From assembly GCF_000015645.1 (NCBI RefSeq), contig NC_008816.1, positions 1,116,001 through 1,180,000 on the forward strand: 64,000 nucleotides of DNA, in the 5' to 3' direction. The stretch is from Prochlorococcus marinus str. AS9601. Its GTDB lineage: Bacteria; Cyanobacteriota; Cyanobacteriia; PCC-6307; Cyanobiaceae. Numbering within the stretch: position 1 is the stretch's first letter; each line of letters starts with the position of its first letter. The translations under genes were made by a program, and so were the position numbers. Below the pieces are notes generated by a model. That model saw only the letters and a list, made by a program, of their open reading frames with translations, ran no database searches and was not told the DNA's origin. Shown piece after piece: positions 53,702 through 62,878 of the stretch.

Positions 53702-54670
53702 ATGAAAAAATTAATTACCAAAGAAGATAAAATATTTATTGCTGGTCATAAAGGAATGGTTGGTAGGTCAATTAAAAAAAATTTAATTTCTAAGAATTAC
53801 ACTAATTTAATTACTGTAGAAAAGAATGATTTAAATTTATTAGATGATTTAAAAGTAAAGAATTGGTTTAAAAAAAACAAACCTGATATTGTAATACTCG
53901 CGGCAGCAAAAGTTGGCGGGATTATGGCTAATAATAAATACCCTGCAAACTTTATTCTGGAAAATCTTAAAATTCAAACAAATGTTATAGAAGCATCTTG
54001 GGAAAATAATATAAAAAGATTTTTATTTCTAGGAAGTAGTTGTATCTATCCAAAATACGCTAATCAGCCAATTAATGAAGAGGAATTATTAAACGGATAT
54101 TTAGAACCTACAAATCAATGGTATGCAATTGCAAAAATTGCAGGAATTAAATTATGTGAAGCACTAAGAAAGCAATATGATTTTGATGCCATAAGTTTAA
54201 TGCCTACAAATTTATATGGACCAGGGGATAACTATGATCCAAACAATAGTCATGTACTTCCATCTCTAATAAGAAAATTTTATGAAGCCAAAATAAATAA
54301 TTTGGATAAAGTAATTTGCTGGGGTACTGGTTATCCGATGAGAGAGTTTCTGCATGTAGATGATCTTAGCGAAGCATCTATTTATGCTTTAGAAAATTGG
54401 TATCCTAAAAAAGAGGAGTTAAAATATATGAATGTTGGAACTGGTAAGGATATAAGTATTAGAGAATTAGCAACTATAATCGCAAAAGAAATTGGTTTCG
54501 AAGGGGAAATAGAATGGGATGTTTCTAAACCTGATGGAACGCCAAAAAAACAATTAAATATTTCAAAATTCAGCAAATTAGGATGGTCCTCAAAAATAAA
54601 ACTTTCAGATGGAATTAAAAATACAATTGATTGCTACATTAATGAAAATAAAAAAATAAATAATATTTAA
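53702..54670 (+). CDS. fcl: GDP-L-fucose synthase
   Basis: IFIAGHKGMVGRSIKKNL (NADP loop) and YAIAKIAGIKLCEALRKQY (YxxxK) with SLMPTNLYGPGDNYDPNNSHVLPSLIRKF are diagnostic of WcaG/Fcl. It epimerises and reduces the gmd product to GDP-fucose. It follows gmd directly, completing the manC-gmd-fcl pathway. Confidence 0.95.
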   Translation: MKKLITKEDKIFIAGHKGMVGRSIKKNLISKNYTNLITVEKNDLNLLDDLKVKNWFKKNKPDIVILAAAKVGGIMANNKYPANFILENLKIQTNVIEASWENNIKRFLFLGSSCIYPKYANQPINEEELLNGYLEPTNQWYAIAKIAGIKLCEALRKQYDFDAISLMPTNLYGPGDNYDPNNSHVLPSLIRKFYEAKINNLDKVICWGTGYPMREFLHVDDLSEASIYALENWYPKKEELKYMNVGTGKDISIRELATIIAKEIGFEGEIEWDVSKPDGTPKKQLNISKFSKLGWSSKIKLSDGIKNTIDCYINENKKINNI

Positions 54671-54787
54671 TTCTGAATTTTTTAAAAAATTGAAAATCTA
54701 TGACTCTTAAATTACTTTGGTATTAGATCTTTAATACTTTATAATTATAAAGATAAGTGCCACAACTCTAGAGTAAGGAGATTTAAA

Positions 54788-56512
54788 TTGAGTGATATCC
54801 TTTTAAAAGAAAGTGAATTTGAAAAAGATGAATTTGATATTAGAAGACTATATGAAATTATTTTTAGAAATAAAAAAGCTATTGCTTCTATAACCGGAAT
54901 TAGTGTTTTAGTGAGTGGAATTATTGCATTAAATCTGAAAAAAATTTGGCAGGGAGAATTTCAAATAGTTTTATCAGATACAAACGTTAATAATAGTCAA
55001 AGTCTAGCGAGATCTATTTTGATTGATAACTCTCTAATTGGGGATTCTTTAAATATAGGAAGTAATAGAGAGTTAAAGACAGAGTTAGAGGTCTTAAAAA
55101 GTCCCTCCATATTGATGCCTACTTATAATTATGTGTTAGATAATAAAAATAAAAATTGGAAATATGCAGAAAAATGGAGATTTAAAGAGTGGAGAGAAAA
55201 TAGTTTTAAATTTGAACTAATGAAAGGTACATCAGCTTTAAATATAAAATTTCGAGATAAAGATAAAAATATTATCTTACCTGCTTTAAAACAAATTTCC
55301 GCATCATATCAAAAGTATTCTGGGAGAGACAGAGAAAGAGAAATCACAAATGGTTTAAATTATCTAGTAGATGAGATAAAAAAATTTAAAAAAAAATCAG
55401 TTAATTCAAGTACAAAAGCAAGAGAATTTGCATTAAAACATGATCTATTATTCATATCCCCAAATCTAATTAGTGATAAAGGAAACTATTCTAATTTAAC
55501 AAAATCTGACGTGGAATTAGAAAGAATAACAGCTTCAAATCAAATAAGAAGAATAGATAGTCTCTTATCGCAACTTGATAAGATATACAACGAAAATGAA
55601 CTTAATGTTTTATTTTTGAGTAAAAACTACATTTCTAACTATGGTTCTGAATCTGAACTTAAAGGAGTTCCACAAGAAATTGATCTTATTAACAATAAAT
55701 TGGCCGTTCTAAGAACAAACTATAAAGAAAAAAATAGAAATATCCAAAATCTAATAAATAAAAGGTCAACCCTATTAAAAAGCCTTAAAGAACAATTCAA
55801 GAGTTACTTAATAACTAAAAAATTTGAACTTAATTCTGAGATAGATGCTAATACTAGAGAAGATGGAATAATTTTAAAATTTAAAGAATTATCTGCAGAA
55901 TCAATAAGAGATGAAAATACATTAAGTAATTTAGAAAAATTGAGATTACAGTTTGAATTAGAGAAAAATAAAATTAAAGATCCTTGGGAGCTTATTACTA
56001 GACCTACTCTTTTGGAAGTTCCTGTAGGTCCTAATAAAAAATTATTAATAATGGCTGGAGCAATAGGGGGGGGTATATTAGGAATTATTTACTCCATATT
56101 TTTAGAAAAAAAGAAAAATCTAATTTATAATATTGAAGATATTAACAGAATATTAAAAATTCCTTTCTTAGATAATTACGTTATAAATTCAAATATAGTA
56201 TTAGAAAATTCTCTACAATATCTCTCTAAGATCCTTACAGATAATATTGAAGCAAAATCAATTACTATAATTTCCTCAAAAAGTGTCTCTGAATTGGAAT
56301 TAAAACTATTTATTGATGAGCTTAAAAAACTTACTGGTAAAGTATCAATAAACTATACATTTAATATTTTTGATGCCCAAAAAGTAGGATTAAAAGTTTT
56401 TGTATGTAAACTTGGAGAAGAAACATTTAATGATATAAAAGACTTAAACAAAAAACTTGAGATACTTAAGATAGATATGATTGGATGGATCAATTTCATT
56501 AACGAAACTTGA
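54788..56512 (+). CDS. Wzz-like polysaccharide chain-length/co-polymerase protein
   Basis: A helix near residues 30-48 (KAIASITGISVLVSGIIAL), a long coiled-coil central part and a second helix near 419-439 (LLIMAGAIGGGILGIIYSIFLE) give the Wzz/PCP layout. There is no complete tyrosine-kinase domain. The TTG start at 54788 follows a good AAGGAG ribosome site. It sets the length of chains made by a Wzy-type polymerase. The roughly 130-residue cytoplasmic tail is unidentified. Confidence 0.8.
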   Translation: MSDILLKESEFEKDEFDIRRLYEIIFRNKKAIASITGISVLVSGIIALNLKKIWQGEFQIVLSDTNVNNSQSLARSILIDNSLIGDSLNIGSNRELKTELEVLKSPSILMPTYNYVLDNKNKNWKYAEKWRFKEWRENSFKFELMKGTSALNIKFRDKDKNIILPALKQISASYQKYSGRDREREITNGLNYLVDEIKKFKKKSVNSSTKAREFALKHDLLFISPNLISDKGNYSNLTKSDVELERITASNQIRRIDSLLSQLDKIYNENELNVLFLSKNYISNYGSESELKGVPQEIDLINNKLAVLRTNYKEKNRNIQNLINKRSTLLKSLKEQFKSYLITKKFELNSEIDANTREDGIILKFKELSAESIRDENTLSNLEKLRLQFELEKNKIKDPWELITRPTLLEVPVGPNKKLLIMAGAIGGGILGIIYSIFLEKKKNLIYNIEDINRILKIPFLDNYVINSNIVLENSLQYLSKILTDNIEAKSITIISSKSVSELELKLFIDELKKLTGKVSINYTFNIFDAQKVGLKVFVCKLGEETFNDIKDLNKKLEILKIDMIGWINFINET

Positions 56513-56557
56513 TAATTTTTTTGAACCTAAATCCTTACTTTTAGAAAAGAAATAAAT

Positions 56558-57439
56558 TTAACTAATGGGAAATTTTTTAGGTTTTGTTTTACTTAATTTA
56601 TATACTTTTTCGAAACCTGATAAATTAGATCCGATTCTTAAAATTGCACCAAAAAATTTATTATTAAATATCAGAAGTGGAGAAAATATAAAATAAAAAA
56701 ACTTTGATGGGATTTCTAAAATTATACATTTTTTAGCCTTATGTTTTTTGGGTAAAGATTTTTTAATTGCGATGAGCATTTCAAAGTAACTTATTTCTTC
56801 ATCTCCACCTAGATTAATTATCTCTTTAGCCTTATTTTCGTTTGATCCTTTAAGTAAAAATTGAGAAATTTTTATAATATATTCAGAAAGCTGACTTGTA
56901 TGAATAGGCTGTCTTAAGCCAGATTTAGAAGGTAATGGAATCAGTGGTAAAATAGTCATTGCCTTTAAGATATTACTTATATTTTTATCTTCATAATTAA
57001 GATAATCTCCATAAATCAAAGTCGGTCTAATAAGTCTTATAGGTATTTTATTTTTTTTGGCTTCATTAACAATTTTATTCTCACTTAATAATAATAATGA
57101 GACTAATTTTTTATCAAACTCATTATTAGCGAATCTTTTTGTAATAACCGAAGATGATGAACAAATTATTAAACCTTTTAAATTTTTTAAAAAGGTTTTA
57201 TTTTCTTTTGATATAAAAGCAAAGAAATCTGCAAATAACCAAATTGGTGCAAGGGAAACAATAATAAACGGCGAATTTGAATTAGAAATAACATTATTTT
57301 TTTTACTTAAATCAATAAATTTATAAGAAGGATTTGACCTTGAGTAACCAATAAGTTTCAATAATTTATTTTTTTTAATTTTTTGAGCTAGGCTTTTTCC
57401 AGTAGGTGAAGAAGCTCCAAATAAGTGTAACTCAAACAT
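56558..57439 (-). CDS. NAD(P)-dependent epimerase/dehydratase-like protein
   Basis: LFGASSPTGKSLAQKIKKNKLLKLIGY is a Rossmann loop (GxxxxxG), and IRLIRPTLIYGDYLNYE and EIINLGGDEEISYFEM match the extended SDR family. YxxxK is not clearly present, so it may be a diverged or non-catalytic member, about 293 residues. It is followed on the same strand by a GT2 gene 4 bases away. Confidence 0.65.
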   Translation of the reverse strand: MFELHLFGASSPTGKSLAQKIKKNKLLKLIGYSRSNPSYKFIDLSKKNNVISNSNSPFIIVSLAPIWLFADFFAFISKENKTFLKNLKGLIICSSSSVITKRFANNEFDKKLVSLLLLSENKIVNEAKKNKIPIRLIRPTLIYGDYLNYEDKNISNILKAMTILPLIPLPSKSGLRQPIHTSQLSEYIIKISQFLLKGSNENKAKEIINLGGDEEISYFEMLIAIKKSLPKKHKAKKCIILEIPSKFFYFIFSPLLIFNNKFFGAILRIGSNLSGFEKVYKLSKTKPKKFPIS

Positions 57440-57443
57440 AATT

Positions 57444-58250
57444 TTATTTTATTATGGAAGATAATATTTTCCGAAAATATCGAGTAAAAATTGGCAATAA
57501 ATACAAAAAGGGATAGTTAAGTTTATAGGATTTAAATACTTCATTTATTCTTTTTAGAGGTTTGCGTCCACTTATGCCACCTTTTGCCAAATATACTGCT
57601 TCATAATCAATATAAGTCACATTTAAATCACTTTTATTACTAAACCTCAGAAAAAAATCCAAATCAGCGGTTAATTCATATTGAGAATCATATAGTGGTT
57701 CGAAACATAAACTTTTTTTAGAAAAGATTGTTGCCTGATGAGAAGGAATATAACCTTTGAATAATGCTTTTCTAAACTCTTTAGAATTAAAATGATTAAT
57801 TACATTATCCTTTTTTTTTAGAAATCTTCCTTTCCTTGAAGGATTTTCGTTTCTGTCGACATATGTACAATTACTAATTAAAAGATCTGGAAATTTCTTA
57901 TCAAATATACATTTATTTATATATTTATTTAAACTTTCGAAAACATTACTCGAAGAAGCCCAATCATCAGAACCCCAAAATAAAGTCCATTCATCTTTTT
58001 TTGCTTTTGTAGCACCATAATTCATAGCTGAATAAATACCCGGTTTTGTTTTTAATTGGTAGGACCATGAAAAATGATTATTTTCTTTGCAAATCTTTTT
58101 TAGAAAATTAATGTGTTCTTTAGTTGAAAAACCGTCGACAAATAAAACTCTCCAAAAAGGATAAGTTTGCTTTTCTAAAGAATAAATTAATTTAGATAAA
58201 ATTTTATAAGAATTAAATGTAGGTACAACTATAAGGAATTTATAATTCAT
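57444..58250 (-). CDS. GT2-family glycosyltransferase
   Basis: VVPTFNSYKILSKLIYSLEKQ and FVDGFSTKEHINFL with FWGSDDWAS give a GT-A fold of the WcaA/WbbL-like type, 268 residues. PSHQATIFSK and ELTADLDFFLRFS are later conserved parts. It pairs with the epimerase-like gene on the same strand. Confidence 0.85.
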   Translation of the reverse strand: MNYKFLIVVPTFNSYKILSKLIYSLEKQTYPFWRVLFVDGFSTKEHINFLKKICKENNHFSWSYQLKTKPGIYSAMNYGATKAKKDEWTLFWGSDDWASSSNVFESLNKYINKCIFDKKFPDLLISNCTYVDRNENPSRKGRFLKKKDNVINHFNSKEFRKALFKGYIPSHQATIFSKKSLCFEPLYDSQYELTADLDFFLRFSNKSDLNVTYIDYEAVYLAKGGISGRKPLKRINEVFKSYKLNYPFLYLLPIFTRYFRKILSSIIK

Positions 58251-58328
58251 ATAAATCCTATTTCCCCTTGAAACTATCTACATTATATATTTAAATTTCG
58301 GAATACAAATAGCATAAACAGTTATAAT

Positions 58329-59612
58329 TCAATTTTCTTCAAAAATGTAATCTTCTCGGTATTTATAACCACAATTTACAATAATCAAAATAGTAATTAA
58401 GAAAATATCTAAAGTAAAAGATGATAATAATGCCATACTTTTTGTATTAAGTAAAAGCATAAATATTGAATAAGTTGAAATGTAGAATTTAAGTTTTTTA
58501 TATAAATCTTTATTTTCAATAATCTTTTCTGCACGCTCAAATGATTTTTTAAGAAAATAGAAAAAAGTAGATAGTGTAAATATTAAAAAAAGAATACCCC
58601 CTTTATTCAATAATCTATACCATCCTGAATCAATCTCAATTAAATCAATTGAGGAATCACCAGAACCTATCATTAATTCTGTAAATCCCATCCTTGATTT
58701 AAAATAATCAGCAAAAATATCATAATTAGCATAACCTAGTTTATCAAAAACCCCAATATTACTAGATGTTGTATTTGAAAAATAAGAGGCATCTCCAAAA
58801 ATTTGTACCAATTGACTTATTGATAAATTTTGACCAAGAATATTAACCAAAAGCAAATATATTGTTAATAAAAATCCTGAAAGTGAAACAACTGAAATTA
58901 AAATTTTTACTGAGATATTTTTTGAAATTTTTAAATTAAAAATTAATTTCTTTAATGTCACAAATATCAAACTTGCAAATTGAAAAAATATTAATAAGAA
59001 TGAAGCTAATACGCCAAATCTTCCTGTAGCAGCAGAAGAAAAAATACCTAAATAAAACATAGTTTGACTCTTATTAACTAGTCCCAAAATTGATAAACTG
59101 ATACATGCTAGAGACGAATATTCATATGCTCCAACTAAACCCATAGCTCTATATTTAACTGGCAAAGTATCAACTACATTACCAAAGTTATATAAATATT
59201 TCAAAAAATCATTTAATTGAGGAAAAAATAAACATAGTAAAATAACTAAAGAATTTAATACTAAAAATCCAGTAAAAAATTTTTCTAATTTATTAATTAA
59301 TTTATGATAACGGTGAATATTCTTAACAGCATTACAAAAGATAACTATAAGAAAAAAATATCGTACAGTTGAAAAATACTCTCTAAAAATTCTTAAAAGA
59401 TTTGAACTTGAATTAAATTCAAAATTTATTGAGTTCCCAAATATTAAAGCAATACTTAAAGCAAATATACAAACCAAAAAATCTCTTAAAACTTTTCTAG
59501 GAATAGTTATTTTATTAAATAAACTAAAAACTATTAATGGAAAAAGTATTATATATGATCTAAAAGGTAGAAAAAGAGATAAACATAAAATATAAGATTT
59601 TGATATTTTCAA
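58329..59612 (-). CDS. Wzy-like O-antigen polymerase (multi-helix membrane protein)
   Basis: About eleven hydrophobic helices in 427 residues, with GLVGAYEYSSLACISLSILGLV and LINLIEIDSGWYRLLNKGGILFLIF-like loops in the right places for a polymerase. No Wzy_C motif pattern was found, unlike the gene at 40152. A Wzz-like gene lies nearby, which supports polymerase over flippase. Confidence 0.6.
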   Translation of the reverse strand: MKISKSYILCLSLFLPFRSYIILFPLIVFSLFNKITIPRKVLRDFLVCIFALSIALIFGNSINFEFNSSSNLLRIFREYFSTVRYFFLIVIFCNAVKNIHRYHKLINKLEKFFTGFLVLNSLVILLCLFFPQLNDFLKYLYNFGNVVDTLPVKYRAMGLVGAYEYSSLACISLSILGLVNKSQTMFYLGIFSSAATGRFGVLASFLLIFFQFASLIFVTLKKLIFNLKISKNISVKILISVVSLSGFLLTIYLLLVNILGQNLSISQLVQIFGDASYFSNTTSSNIGVFDKLGYANYDIFADYFKSRMGFTELMIGSGDSSIDLIEIDSGWYRLLNKGGILFLIFTLSTFFYFLKKSFERAEKIIENKDLYKKLKFYISTYSIFMLLLNTKSMALLSSFTLDIFLITILIIVNCGYKYREDYIFEEN

Positions 59613-59790
59613 ATTTTTTATTTCAGCATTAAGCTCAATTTTAAAGTATTTATTGATATTTGAAATTAATAAAATAAAAAAATCACAATTTTGAAAATTT
59701 TTTTTAAAGTATGGTTAATTTTTTATTAAAAATTGCAAAAATTTATTTCGCATTCTATTTAGAAAATAAATATTTCTTTAATTAAATATC

Positions 59791-60110
59791 AAAACTTTTA
59801 TTCTTGGAATTTCATGTTTTTATCATGACAGCGCTGCTTTTCTTATAGATGTTGGCGAAATAATTTCTGCAGTTCAGGAAGAAAGATTTTCTAGGAGGGG
59901 ACATGATCCTAGATTTCCCAATAATGCAATAATATAAATACTTAAATCTAATCAAATTGATCTTAGTCAAATTAAAGAAATTATTTACTATGAGAAACCA
60001 CTCTTAACTATTGATAGACTTTTAGAAACATATTTAGCAGTTGCTTCTAAAGGAATAAGATCATTTATTGCATTCATTGAAATATGGTTTAAAGAGAAAT
60101 TATTTTATAA
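59791..60110 (+). pseudogene. NodU-type carbamoyltransferase fragment, broken
   Basis: A strong NodU/HypF-like N-terminus (ILGISCFYHDSAAFLI and QEERFSRRGHDPRFPNNAI) is interrupted by a TAA at 59935 and continues in the same frame (ILKSNQIDLSQIKEIIYYEKPLL, LETYLAVASKGIRSF). It lacks a start codon and most of the usual 550-600 residues, and ends at the stop of the convergent gene at 60105. It was a sugar O-carbamoyltransferase gene, now dead. Confidence 0.88.
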
Positions 60111-61313
60111 ATTATTCCAAACCTTTAAATTCGGAATAGCAGTAACAAGCTGATGGTTTTTTAATTGAGATCTGATTTCTGAAATAATATTCCAAGGTAA
60201 AACTATTATTGAATCAGGTTTCTCATTCAATAGAGTTTTAGGTGAAACAATTGGTATCAAACTACCAGGCATAAACTTATTTTGTTTACTAATAGATTTA
60301 TCTGCTACCAAAGATATTAAATCAGATTTTATTCCAGCAAAATTTAAAAAAGTATTACCTTTTGCAGCGGCTCCATATGCCATTATTTTTTTATTTTTAT
60401 TTTTAGCTTTTATAAGAAAATCTAAGAATTGATATTTAGCTTTTAAGGCGCTCGCGCGAAATTCTTCAAAAATTTTTAGAGACTCTAATTCCTCTTGAAC
60501 CTCTAAATTTAGTATTCTCTCAACAGAAGAATCAATCTCAAAATTATTTTTTTTGGAAAGCCATACCCTTAAACTACCTCCATGAGTACTTAATTCGGAA
60601 ACTTTGAATATTTCCAGTCCAACAGATGAAGCTATTCTTTGAACTGTTCTAAGACTTAGATAACTAAAATGTTCATGATAAATAGTATCGAATTGTTTCC
60701 CCTTTATCATTCTTAATAAGTGGGGAAATTCAATTGATGCTTTTCCTTTTGGCTTTAAAACTTCATGTATACCCCCCATGAAATCGTTAATATCAGGTAC
60801 ATGAGCTAAAACATTATTAGCTATAACAAGATCTGCCTTATCCATATCCTTAGCCATTTCTAAGCCAAAGAAGCTTTCTATTGTATTAATCCCCTTAGAT
60901 CTTGCGATTTCAGCAGCAGCTCTAGTTGGTTCAACACCTAAACAAGGTATTCCCCTAGATTTCAAATATTGCAATAAATATCCATCGTTGCTTGCTAATT
61001 CAACAACAAAACTTTTTTGCGAAAGATTATGATCTGAGACAGCTTCATTTACAAATTTCTCAGCATGAGCACACCAACTAGTTGATGTACTTGAAAAATA
61101 AGCATAATCTGGCGTGAACAATTCCTCTGATGTGGCATGTTCAGGAAGTTGAATTAACCAACAATGTTCACATGCATAGACTTTTAAGGGATACGTAATT
61201 TCAGGTCTCAATATTTGATTTTTATCCAAATATGCATTACTTGGAGGCTGGTTGCCCAAATCAATAACTTCATGATTTAGAGTTTTTCCACAATGTCTAC
61301 ATTTAAGATTCAT
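60105..61313 (-). CDS. sugar C-methyltransferase, zinc-binding type
   Basis: Four cysteines in CRHCGKTL and CEHCWLIQ give the N-terminal zinc site; FVVELASNDGYLLQYLKSRG is the SAM-binding motif, and MAYGAAAKGNTFLNFAGIKS is the C-terminal Methyltransf_14 signature. It is about 402 residues, like the TylC3/NovU C-methyltransferases of deoxysugar synthesis. It overlaps rfbC by 4 bases and acts on a CDP- or dTDP-keto sugar. Confidence 0.85.
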   Translation of the reverse strand: MNLKCRHCGKTLNHEVIDLGNQPPSNAYLDKNQILRPEITYPLKVYACEHCWLIQLPEHATSEELFTPDYAYFSSTSTSWCAHAEKFVNEAVSDHNLSQKSFVVELASNDGYLLQYLKSRGIPCLGVEPTRAAAEIARSKGINTIESFFGLEMAKDMDKADLVIANNVLAHVPDINDFMGGIHEVLKPKGKASIEFPHLLRMIKGKQFDTIYHEHFSYLSLRTVQRIASSVGLEIFKVSELSTHGGSLRVWLSKKNNFEIDSSVERILNLEVQEELESLKIFEEFRASALKAKYQFLDFLIKAKNKNKKIMAYGAAAKGNTFLNFAGIKSDLISLVADKSISKQNKFMPGSLIPIVSPKTLLNEKPDSIIVLPWNIISEIRSQLKNHQLVTAIPNLKVWNNL

Positions 61314-61855
61314 TTCTCAGATAAATAAGGCAAATTTTGATCTCTTTCACTTAAATTAACAGCCTGCAAAGGCCATGAAATTGCTATTTGAGGATCATTC
61401 CATCTTATACCAGTTTCAGATTCCTTAATCCAATCCCCAGAATGCAAATATAATATCTCACTATCCTCTTCAAGAACTTGAAATCCATGAGCGCAACCTT
61501 CTGGAATTACAATGGCATTTGCAAATTTTGGGCTTAACTCTACACAATGCCATGAAAGATATGTTGAAGAATCTTCTCGCAAATCAACAGCAACATCCCA
61601 AACACAACCTTTTATACATCTAACCATTTTCTTTTCTGCGTAGGGATTTAATTGATAATGCAAACCTCTTAATGTACCTTTAAAACTATTTTTACTCAAA
61701 TTAACTTGTTTTATTTCTTTATCAAACCAACAATTTTTAAAAGCTTTTTCTGATGATCTAAAAAAATTAATAAAGGAACCTCTTTGATCATTAAAAATAT
61801 CTGTTTGAATTTCAAAAACTCCGTCAATACTTGTAGGCTTTAGCATATGAGCCAT
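61310..61855 (-). CDS. rfbC: dTDP-4-dehydrorhamnose 3,5-epimerase-like (RfbC)
   Basis: GTLRGLHYQLNPYAEKKMVRCIKGCVWDVAVDLRE contains the active-site His and conserved arginine, and IPEGCAHGFQVLEEDSEILYLHS is the second conserved part. At 181 residues it is a cupin-fold epimerase. In this setting it probably acts on a CDP-4-keto-6-deoxy sugar. It follows the rfbF gene, whose product supplies the CDP sugar. Confidence 0.88.
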   Translation of the reverse strand: MAHMLKPTSIDGVFEIQTDIFNDQRGSFINFFRSSEKAFKNCWFDKEIKQVNLSKNSFKGTLRGLHYQLNPYAEKKMVRCIKGCVWDVAVDLREDSSTYLSWHCVELSPKFANAIVIPEGCAHGFQVLEEDSEILYLHSGDWIKESETGIRWNDPQIAISWPLQAVNLSERDQNLPYLSEK

Positions 61856-61968
61856 TATTTATATTGCTTTGAATTGCAGATTAATATTATCATTTAAAGC
61901 ATTTAAACTTCTTAGATTTTATAACCTTAGGTCATAAAATCAAAATCAAACAAATTGATTTTCAAATT

Positions 61969-62742
61969 TTACCATTTTATCCATGGTGCATTTCCTTTTT
62001 TGCATAGTAAATCTAGAGAATTTCTATCGCGCAAAGTATCCATTGGGTGCCAAAAACCCCTATGTTTATATGCTCCTAACTGATTTTTCAAGACCAATTT
62101 AGGTAATATATCTTCTTCCCATATAACTTGATCATTTTCAATAAGTTCTACTACTTCAGGTTCTAAGACGAAAAAACCACCATTTATCCAAGAGTTATCG
62201 CCATCTGGTTTTTCCTGGAAATTTGATACTAAATCATTATCTAATCTTAAAGCTCCAAATCTTCCTGGAGGCTTAACGGTAGTCACAGTAGCAAGTTTTT
62301 CTGACTCTTTATGTTTTTCAAGAAGATCTTTAATATTAACATCAGAGACCCCATCACCATATGTAAAACAAAAAGTCTCAGAATCTAAATATTTAAAAAC
62401 TCTCTTAAGTCTGCCTCCAGTTTGAGTCAGGTCTCCAGTATCAACTAAGGTTACTTTCCAGGGTTCGCTTTTTCTTTGATGTACTTCCATATAGTTATCA
62501 TTATCCATATGAAAAGTTATATCACTTGTATGTAAAAAATAATTCGCAAAATATTCTTTTATCAAATATCCCTTGTAACCGCAGCATATAATAAAATCAT
62601 TAATCTCGTAATGACTAAATATTTTTAAGATGTGCCAAAGAATTGGTTTCCCCCCAATCTCAATCATTGGTTTAGGCTTTAAGGATGTCTCTTCGCTCAA
62701 ACGTGTCCCTAGTCCGCCAGCTAAAATTACTGCTTTAGTCAA
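61969..62742 (-). CDS. rfbF: glucose-1-phosphate cytidylyltransferase
   Basis: ILAGGLGTRLSEETSLKPKPMIEIGGKPILWHILKIF and FCFTYGDGVSDVNIKDLLEKH are the nucleotide loop and aspartate region of RfbF, 257 residues. It makes CDP-glucose. The expected next enzyme, CDP-glucose 4,6-dehydratase (rfbG), is not between here and rfbC, so it may lie to the right or be missing. Confidence 0.92.
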   Translation of the reverse strand: MTKAVILAGGLGTRLSEETSLKPKPMIEIGGKPILWHILKIFSHYEINDFIICCGYKGYLIKEYFANYFLHTSDITFHMDNDNYMEVHQRKSEPWKVTLVDTGDLTQTGGRLKRVFKYLDSETFCFTYGDGVSDVNIKDLLEKHKESEKLATVTTVKPPGRFGALRLDNDLVSNFQEKPDGDNSWINGGFFVLEPEVVELIENDQVIWEEDILPKLVLKNQLGAYKHRGFWHPMDTLRDRNSLDLLCKKGNAPWIKW

Positions 62743-62878
62743 ATCAATTTTAAAAGTGTGGTCTTAAATAAAATCCAATAAATTTTAATTTAAGATTTTA
62801 GAAAGTTTAACATATGTTAATTCGTTAAATTTTTTAATTTAAATCAATAAGAAATTTTTCAAAATATTTCTTTAAAAT

